Below are positions 6,528-11,496 of a stretch of DNA of 11,496 nucleotides, one piece after another. Within the stretch, counting starts at the first letter, position 1. Each line of letters opens with the position of its first letter. The stretch comes from Planctomycetota bacterium (GTDB lineage: Bacteria; Planctomycetota; UBA11346). The translations under genes were made by a program, and so were the position numbers. The stretch spans positions 1 to 11,496 of the forward strand of contig CANETI010000036.1 of NCBI GenBank assembly GCA_947440715.1. The letters are read 5' to 3'. Under the pieces are notes generated by a model. The model saw nothing but the letters and a program-made list of their open reading frames with translations, ran no database searches and was not told where the DNA came from.

Positions 6528-6631
6528 GGTTGACCGAGCTAAAGGAAGCGGCGTTGAATGAAGGCGAATGTGCTCCGGATCAAAATAGGACGAACGGGGT
6601 TTGTATTTGGTTAACGAGGGACAACGCCTAA

Positions 6632-7144
6632 CGCGAAGGTGCCCGCTTCCAAGGTGTCGCCGTCGGTGCCAGAGCGGCATTTGCACAGACGCAAGGCAAA
6701 CAGATCATCGCCGTCAAGACGGGGGTTTGGAGTGACGAAGCCGGATCAAAAATTGTGTATCTATATTTGGACGCAGGATTTGATCGCCGAACCGTGCAAC
6801 AAGCTGACGGGAGTTTGAAAGAAGCGCAGAGCGTGGGCGGATTTATCCAGCCTATTTATTATCTCACTGAGACTATTAATTTCCGCGCCGCTTTCGGCAC
6901 TCAGGTCGCACTTTCCGATGATCGTCCCGCAGCAACCGGCAGTTTCACTGGTGGTGATTACGTCCGCCACACCAACGAACAATTCGAACTCAGTGCGTGG
7001 TGGACTCCTGGACCATTAACATTTGCAGTCGCTTGGAATCACACCGATACCGTCTGGCGTCGAGTTGATCCTGCCAGCTTAGCCACGACCGAACAAACAG
7101 GCACCAACGATAAATTCGAATTAATTACTTGGTACACGTTTTAA
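6632..7144 (+). pseudogene. 3' remnant of an outer-membrane porin-like gene
   Basis: The frame is open from just after a TAA (6629-6631) to the stop at 7144, about 170 codons. It reads as a beta-barrel C-terminus: alternating strands such as KQIIAVKTGVWSDE, KIVYLYLDAGFD, FELSAWWTPGPLTFAVAW and FELITWYTF. The last residue is Phe, the usual outer-membrane insertion signal. There is no ATG in the frame before the GTG at 6755, which falls in mid-strand, and no signal peptide. The gene has therefore lost its 5' end, whether by deletion, frameshift or rearrangement near the palindromes. The family is probably a DcaP- or OprP-like porin, but this is uncertain. Expression from GTG 6755 as a 129-residue protein is possible but unlikely to make a barrel. 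Confidence 0.6.
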
Positions 7145-7429
7145 TGGAGCGCGAGGTGCGAGGTTTACGGAATCACGTATTATACACCAGTCAACGCGGC
7201 AGGAAAAAGGCACGCAATCTTTGAGTTGATAATAAATAATCAGTAAGAAATGAATCATCGCCTTATGGTTCGCAGCACAGCCGGACAGCGACGGGTATTT
7301 ATCCGTAACGCGAATCTAAGCATTCGGACGCTGGTCATGAACAAATAAATCATAATCAACTCCACCGTTAATCAGGTATCTCCGCGCTCATCTTGCATTA
7401 GGAGGCGGGTTGTTAGTTTTCCTGCCACT
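7145..7429. other. Upstream region of the ABC importer operon
   Basis: These 285 bp have no credible gene. The first 250 bp are AT-rich in patches and show no promoter I would defend. A consensus Shine-Dalgarno, AGGAGG at 7400-7405, is followed by a TTG-started 7-codon frame (7410-7433). The TGA of that frame overlaps the next gene's ATG as ATGA. Confidence 0.5.
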
Positions 7430-8341
7430 ATGATCAAACACCGTGCCTGCCCTGTTGATGCTTGCGGACCTGTTAATCTCAAGCGCTTTATCCTCCACCT
7501 ATTTGGCTCATTCGTGCTGGGAATGACCAGTCTATTCGCTGCCGATATGCCAATTGAAATTCGCGTCAGTGCCATTCCAGATGCCGATCCGACCAAGCTC
7601 TTGGCCGTGTTCGAACCGCTTGCTGCTCATCTGTCAGCGGCGACTGGAATTCCGGTGCGTTTTACCCCAGTGACGAAATATGAATTAGTCGTTGAGGGGC
7701 TCGCGGCTAAGCGCATCGATTTAGCTTGGCTGGGTGGATACACTTCAGTCCAAGCGATGATTCAATCCAAGGGTAATGTCCAACGGATCGCCATGCGCAC
7801 GGAGGACGCCACCTTCGCCTCGGTCTTTATTGCCAGCACGGCAACCGGTGCGAAGTCGGTGCAAGATCTACGTAATCGTACTTTTGCTTTTGGTGCAAAT
7901 TCTTCCACGTCAGGCCACCTGATGCCACGCTTTTTCCTTAATGAACAAGGATTTAAACCCGAGGAATTTTTTAGTCGAATCGCGTTTTCCGGTGCCCATG
8001 ACAAAACGATAAAAATGGTCGAGTCCGGTGCCGTCGATGCTGGTGCCGTTAATCATCTCACGTGGAAACGCATGGTGTCAAAGGGTGAGGTCGACACGAA
8101 TAAGGTTTCAGTCATTTGGACCACGCCGACCTACGTCGATTATTGCTGGGTTATGCGCAAGGATTTACCGGAAAGTTTGCGCCAAAAAATCACTGATGCG
8201 TTGATCGGACTTGATCCTGCCAATCCGGAGCACAAGGCCATGCTCGATGCCCACAGCGCGAGTCGATATATTCGTGCCGAAGATGACCAATGGAAAAATA
8301 TCGAAGCGGCAGCTCGGTCTGCTGGAATGCTCGAAGAGTGA
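7430..8341 (+). CDS. PhnD-family ABC transporter substrate-binding protein, likely for a selenium oxyanion
   Basis: This periplasmic binding protein delivers substrate to the ABC importer encoded by the next three genes. It has 303 residues. A signal peptide follows a short basic start (LKRFILHLFGSFVLGMTSLFAAD, cleavage near residue 38). The mature protein opens IEIRVSAIPDADPTKLLAVF, typical of the phosphate/phosphite/phosphonate binding family. Segments FAFGANSSTSGHLMPRFFL (152-170) and FSGAHDKTIKMVESGAVDAG (186-205) are the hinge and ligand-contact regions. From memory they look closest to the subfamily annotated as putative selenate binding proteins (TIGR04553), which I could not test. Neighbouring selABCD supports selenium cargo; phosphonate or phosphite remains possible, though no phn degradation genes are visible. 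ATG 7430 lacks its own close ribosome site. Confidence 0.9.
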   Translation: MIKHRACPVDACGPVNLKRFILHLFGSFVLGMTSLFAADMPIEIRVSAIPDADPTKLLAVFEPLAAHLSAATGIPVRFTPVTKYELVVEGLAAKRIDLAWLGGYTSVQAMIQSKGNVQRIAMRTEDATFASVFIASTATGAKSVQDLRNRTFAFGANSSTSGHLMPRFFLNEQGFKPEEFFSRIAFSGAHDKTIKMVESGAVDAGAVNHLTWKRMVSKGEVDTNKVSVIWTTPTYVDYCWVMRKDLPESLRQKITDALIGLDPANPEHKAMLDAHSASRYIRAEDDQWKNIEAAARSAGMLEE

Positions 8342-9075
8342 TTCGATTAACGAACGTTTCCGCCGGGTATGCCGAAGGAAATATTCTCTCTCATATTGAG
8401 CTTCATGTAGCGCGTGGTGAACGTGTTTGTCTTCTTGGCCGTAGTGGTGCCGGAAAGACGACCTTGTTGCGTCTGATGAGCGCGGCGCTCGCGCCAAGGA
8501 CAGGCATTCTTTTACTCGATAATCATGATCCACACGTGCTTGTGGGAGCGGCTTTGCGGCGCATGCGTTCGACTATCGCCATTATCCATCAATCTCATGA
8601 TTTAGTCGATCGCGCTAGCGTCGCGCATAATGTACTCGCTGGCCGTTTGGGACGTTGGAGTGCATGGGAAACGTTGCGCACCTGGATCTGGCCTGCTGCC
8701 GATCGTTTGTCCGAAGTGCATGGGGTGCTGCAGCGAGTCGGGCTCGGTGATTACTTGTGGCACCGCTGTGATCGTTTGTCTGGCGGCCAACAACAACGCG
8801 TTGCCATCGCTAGAGCGTTATACCAGCAAGCACAGGTAATTTTGGCAGATGAGCCGGTGGCAAGTCTAGACCCTGCCAATGCCGCCGAGGTCATTGATTT
8901 ATTAATTCGTACCACTCACGAAGACGGGCGCACACTGGTCGCCTCATTACATCAACCTGAATTAGCGCGCCGTTGGTTTACGCGCTTAATTGGCGTGCGC
9001 GACGGCGCCATCTCCTTCGATTTGCCCGCAGCAGAAGTGGACGATACACGAATCGCAGCGCTGTTCGCGCCATGA
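8338..9075 (+). CDS. PhnC-type ABC transporter ATP-binding protein
   Basis: This cytoplasmic ATPase powers the importer. From GTG 8338 it has 245 residues and starts MIRLTNVSAGYAEGNILSHI. It has a complete ATPase set: Walker A GRSGAGKTT (34-42), Q-loop glutamine in IIHQSHDLV, signature LSGGQ (147-151), Walker B VILADEP (167-173), D-loop SLD and the H-loop histidine in SLHQPE (about 205). The GTG overlaps the upstream stop as GTGA. The open frame starts earlier, at 8290, but those residues overlap the binding-protein gene and fall outside the family domain. Its best match is PhnC, the phosphonate-type importer ATPase. Confidence 0.93.
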   Translation: MIRLTNVSAGYAEGNILSHIELHVARGERVCLLGRSGAGKTTLLRLMSAALAPRTGILLLDNHDPHVLVGAALRRMRSTIAIIHQSHDLVDRASVAHNVLAGRLGRWSAWETLRTWIWPAADRLSEVHGVLQRVGLGDYLWHRCDRLSGGQQQRVAIARALYQQAQVILADEPVASLDPANAAEVIDLLIRTTHEDGRTLVASLHQPELARRWFTRLIGVRDGAISFDLPAAEVDDTRIAALFAP

Positions 9076-9890
9076 ATCCCGCTTGGCAAATCGGAGAACG
9101 TTCGACGTTCCGTTGGATATTAGGCGCAGCCCTGCTGCTGGTTTGCGGGTGGAGTTTGTACCGTTGCGAATTATGGCAGGTCGGCAGCGGTACCGCTGAT
9201 CTATCGTTATTGTCCGGCTTCTTAAGTCCCGTGACCGAGTGGACCTTTGTCGCCGATACGCTCATCGGTCTGGCGGACACGCTGGCCATTGCTGTCATGG
9301 GAACCTTAATGGCTGTCCTTTTTGGAATTCCCATGGGAATATTATCTTCCCGCGCCGTCATGGTGGCGCCTCGCTTTGCTCATCATTGGCGACGCGCCAG
9401 TCAGGGATGGATTGGACTTTCGTGGCTGGCACGCGGTATTGCTATCTTGTGGCGCAGTGTGCCTGAAGTGGTGTGGGCGGTGATCCTGGTGCGCATTATT
9501 GGACTTGGTCCAACGGCAGCCGTGATCGCCATCGGTATCGCGTATGCTGGCATGATTGCCAAAGTGTTCGCCGAGCAGCTGGAATCTTGCGACCCCAGTC
9601 CAGCGGCGGCACTCGAAGCAGTCGGAGCTGGCCGCCTCGCCCGTTTGGTTTGGTGCCAAGTCCCGCAAGTGATCCCAGGAATGGTTGATTACATCATGTA
9701 CCGTTGCGAATGCGCCATCCGTGCGAGTGCCATCTTAGGCTATGTCGGCGGTGGTGGGCTCGGATTCCAAATCGAATATTCTTATGGCTATGGCTATTAT
9801 GGTGAAGTCACCACTCAGGTAGTCATTCTGATCGCTTTCATCGCCAGCTTCGAATTGTTGGTCGACTATGCCCGGCGAAAATTCACATGA
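9072..9890 (+). CDS. PhnE-type ABC transporter permease, first copy
   Basis: This inner-membrane subunit has 272 residues and overlaps the ATPase stop by ATGA. Hydrophobic segments are visible at about 14-30, 64-92, 115-160 and 250-268. The cytoplasmic coupling (EAA) loop is ALEAVGAGRLARLVWCQVPQV (180-200), which docks on the ATPase. The motif RSVPEVVWAVILVRIIGLGP is typical of PhnE. The earlier in-frame start at 8973 would overlap the ATPase gene by 103 nt and is not needed for the fold. It is paired with a second, different permease, so the channel is probably a heterodimer. Confidence 0.92.
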   Translation: MNPAWQIGERSTFRWILGAALLLVCGWSLYRCELWQVGSGTADLSLLSGFLSPVTEWTFVADTLIGLADTLAIAVMGTLMAVLFGIPMGILSSRAVMVAPRFAHHWRRASQGWIGLSWLARGIAILWRSVPEVVWAVILVRIIGLGPTAAVIAIGIAYAGMIAKVFAEQLESCDPSPAAALEAVGAGRLARLVWCQVPQVIPGMVDYIMYRCECAIRASAILGYVGGGGLGFQIEYSYGYGYYGEVTTQVVILIAFIASFELLVDYARRKFT

Positions 9891-10717
9891 TGCCGCCGCG
9901 CCCAATGCCGTGGCGGATTCTCGTCACGATCTTATTAATAACTGTCGTTATCTGTTGGTCTTGGTGGCAAATCGACTTGGCGCCAAGTGGTCTTTTAACC
10001 TTGGATACGTGGCGCGCTCTTGGAGATGTCGCAGAGCGTTTCCTGACTCCATCACTGAAACCGGAAGTATTGAAACTGGTTGGTGAAGCGACATTGACGA
10101 CCTTTGCCCTGGCGACTTGTGGTTCATTGATCGCAGTCGTGATCGCACTCATTCTCACGCCCTTCGCCTGCGAATCATTGAGCGTGCGTAAATCACCGGT
10201 TGATCGCGCCACGCGACCTGCTGCCCGAGTGGGTTGGATGTTGTTGCACCACGGCGCTCGATTAATTGCTAATATCTTGCGCACGACTCCGTACTTGGTG
10301 TGGGCCCTGATTTTAATGTTGGTGTGCGGATTGGGACCAGCTCCAGCCGCGATCTCACTTGGCTTGCACACCGGAGGCGTGTTAACGCGCTTGTTCGCCG
10401 GTGTGTTTGATGCTGATAATCAAACCCCGGCACTGGCCCTGCATCAGACGGGAGCCGGACGTTGGGGTATCTTATTATTCGCGGTGCTGCCGCAGGTACG
10501 CGCGCAATTAGTTGCCCTATCGCTCTATCGCTGGGAAATTAATTTGCGTGAAGCCACCGTCCTGGGATTGCTGGCCGCAGGTGGATTAGGACATGAATTG
10601 GCGATGGCATTTGGTCAGTTTAAATATCAAACCATGGTTACGGTATTGGTGGCGATCATCGCCCTGGTGTGTCTAGGTGAATTTTTATCTGGTTGGTTGC
10701 GTCGTCGTTGGTGCTGA
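9887..10717 (+). CDS. PhnE-type ABC transporter permease, second copy
   Basis: This is the last gene of the importer operon, with 276 residues and an ATGA overlap with the first permease. It has hydrophobic segments at about 10-28, 70-95, 128-160, 193-205 and 252-270. The coupling loop ALALHQTGAGRWGILLFAVLPQV (182-204) is clear but has lost the usual Glu-Ala-Ala; the first permease keeps EA at that place. The motif RTTPYLVWALILMLVCGLGP corresponds to RSVPEVVWAVILVRIIGLGP of the first permease. The two are paralogues that have diverged strongly, consistent with a heterodimeric channel. Confidence 0.92.
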   Translation: MMPPRPMPWRILVTILLITVVICWSWWQIDLAPSGLLTLDTWRALGDVAERFLTPSLKPEVLKLVGEATLTTFALATCGSLIAVVIALILTPFACESLSVRKSPVDRATRPAARVGWMLLHHGARLIANILRTTPYLVWALILMLVCGLGPAPAAISLGLHTGGVLTRLFAGVFDADNQTPALALHQTGAGRWGILLFAVLPQVRAQLVALSLYRWEINLREATVLGLLAAGGLGHELAMAFGQFKYQTMVTVLVAIIALVCLGEFLSGWLRRRWC

Positions 10718-10726
10718 CCTAATTAA

Positions 10727-10748
10727 TATCCGGAAAGATGTCCGGATA
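10727..10748 (+). terminator. Possible terminator hairpin after the importer operon
   Basis: TATCCGGA and TCCGGATA form a perfect 8-bp stem around AAGATG, 10 nt after the last permease stop. There is no U-run on either strand, so it may be a Rho-dependent end or a transcript-stabilising hairpin between the convergent genes. Confidence 0.4.
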
Positions 10749-10825
10749 CCAATTGATAAAAATTGCATGGTGCGTGTCTTAAATTACTCCTTCCGCTCTC
10801 AATTCCCCTCGTTCAAAACAGGCTA

Positions 10826-11496
10826 TCACATAAAGTTCGGGGTATGTAATGCCGACAACTCGGTTGCCTCAGCGTGATCGAAACCGAGTTGACTTAAACG
10901 AGTGCGGCGACCGGCGTCCATGTCGAGGCGGAGCGCTTGGACCAAGTCGTAGCCGCGCCCGATGGCGGTTGGAGTAAATTCACCGGCTGCCAGTACGACG
11001 AGCGCCTCGAGTACGACTTGGTTCAGCCCGGCGGTGTGTTGTAAGGTGTCGTTTCGGCGTCGGACTGCGGCGGCCAGACGTTGGCGTTGCCCTGGGTCGT
11101 TGGCCAGTAACTGACGTAAATGGCCGATGCCAAAAGCGACGTGGCGGCTTTCGTCTTGGATAACCAAGCGCATCATGGTTTGGGTTAATGGATCGGGTGC
11201 GTGGCGCTCAATAAAGGCGAGCAGGGTTAGAAAAGTTCCCTCGCCCATGACGGCTAACATGAATGATGCGAGTACGAAATCAGGTTCTTCCACCAACGTT
11301 TGTAACGAACGTTGGCCGAGGGCGGTGGAGCGACCGATGCCAGCGGTACATAATTCGGCGCGGCGGGTGAATACTTCACTATGGCGAGCTTCATCGGCGG
11401 CTTGGATAGCGAGCACTTGCATGATTTCGCGAAAATGCGGATGAATTTGTGCAAGGAACCGCGCGGTAATTAACAGCGCGGCGTTTTCATTTTCAA
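10826..11496 (-). CDS. Ferritin-like diiron protein (partial, 5' end outside window)
   Basis: The frame is open from the right edge to the TGA at 10826, about 222 residues, and its true start lies outside the window. It is helical throughout. Carboxylate/histidine pairs sit in the order expected of a diiron four-helix bundle: a Glu in ENENAALL at the visible start, DEARH in AIQAADEARHSEVF, a Glu in VMGEGTFLTLLAF, and DESRH in RLVIQDESRHVAFG. The two ExxH-type motifs on separate helices match ferritin-like oxidases such as the AurF or ribonucleotide reductase R2-like groups. The exact family and substrate cannot be told from the sequence. The ATG at 11422 is internal to the fold and is not the start. 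It converges with the importer operon, and no selenium link is evident. Confidence 0.75.
   Translation of the reverse strand, partial: ENENAALLITARFLAQIHPHFREIMQVLAIQAADEARHSEVFTRRAELCTAGIGRSTALGQRSLQTLVEEPDFVLASFMLAVMGEGTFLTLLAFIERHAPDPLTQTMMRLVIQDESRHVAFGIGHLRQLLANDPGQRQRLAAAVRRRNDTLQHTAGLNQVVLEALVVLAAGEFTPTAIGRGYDLVQALRLDMDAGRRTRLSQLGFDHAEATELSALHTPNFM

Larger units (their letters stand above)
6184..6631. other. Non-coding or decayed stretch between selenoprotein gene and porin remnant
   Basis: I see no credible gene in these 448 bp. Short frames on both strands lack protein-like composition. The stretch must hold the promoter of the leftward selenoprotein gene, but I see no convincing -35/-10 pair. 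It also holds the palindromic cluster at 6470-6527 and perhaps lost 5' parts of the porin gene. Confidence 0.6.

Noticed and set aside
8339..8341. The TGA of the binding-protein gene read as Sec
   Set aside because: The frame reaches a TAA two codons later, and the protein is already complete.
8973..9071. Longer N-terminus for the first permease (start at 8973)
   Set aside because: It is arginine-rich and overlaps the ATPase gene by 103 nt. ATG 9072 gives the ATGA overlap seen throughout the operon.
1..11496. CRISPR array, rRNA or intact insertion sequence
   Set aside because: I saw no regularly spaced direct repeats, no rRNA-like stretches and no transposase motifs. The only repeats are the palindromes listed.

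Overview
The window looks like chromosomal DNA of a diderm (Gram-negative type) bacterium that uses selenocysteine (Sec). The evidence for a diderm is a beta-barrel outer-membrane protein fragment ending in an aromatic residue and several Sec-type signal peptides. I cannot assign a phylum from the sequence alone.

Minus strand, about 6.2 kb down to 1: this half holds a selenium-protein system. It starts with a secreted thioredoxin-fold-like protein (6183-5242) whose frame is interrupted by one UGA, inside a Cys-Gly-His-UGA motif. A 35-nt bulged hairpin starts 4 nt after that UGA and has the layout of a bacterial SECIS element. A gene call that stops at UGA keeps only the C-terminal 229 residues and loses the signal peptide and active site. 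A strong terminator follows. After a hairpin-rich leader come selA, selB (8-nt overlap), the gene for tRNA-Sec (UCA anticodon, encoded CCA) and selD. A further secreted-protein gene overlaps selD by ATGA and runs off the left edge. The window therefore holds the Sec-making and Sec-inserting machinery together with a candidate substrate protein.

Middle, about 6.2-7.4 kb: mostly non-coding or decayed DNA. It holds a palindromic repeat cluster and the start-less 3' part of a porin-like gene.

Plus strand, 7430-10717: four tightly overlapping genes encode a PhnD/PhnC/PhnE/PhnE-type ABC importer. Its binding protein resembles, from memory, the subfamily annotated as putative selenate binding proteins. 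Next to selABCD the likeliest cargo is a selenium oxyanion. That would make the window an uptake (ABC importer), activation (SelD), Sec synthesis (SelA plus tRNA-Sec), insertion (SelB plus SECIS) and use (CGHU protein) set. The cargo is inference.

Right edge: a converging partial gene for a ferritin-like diiron protein, with no clear link to selenium.
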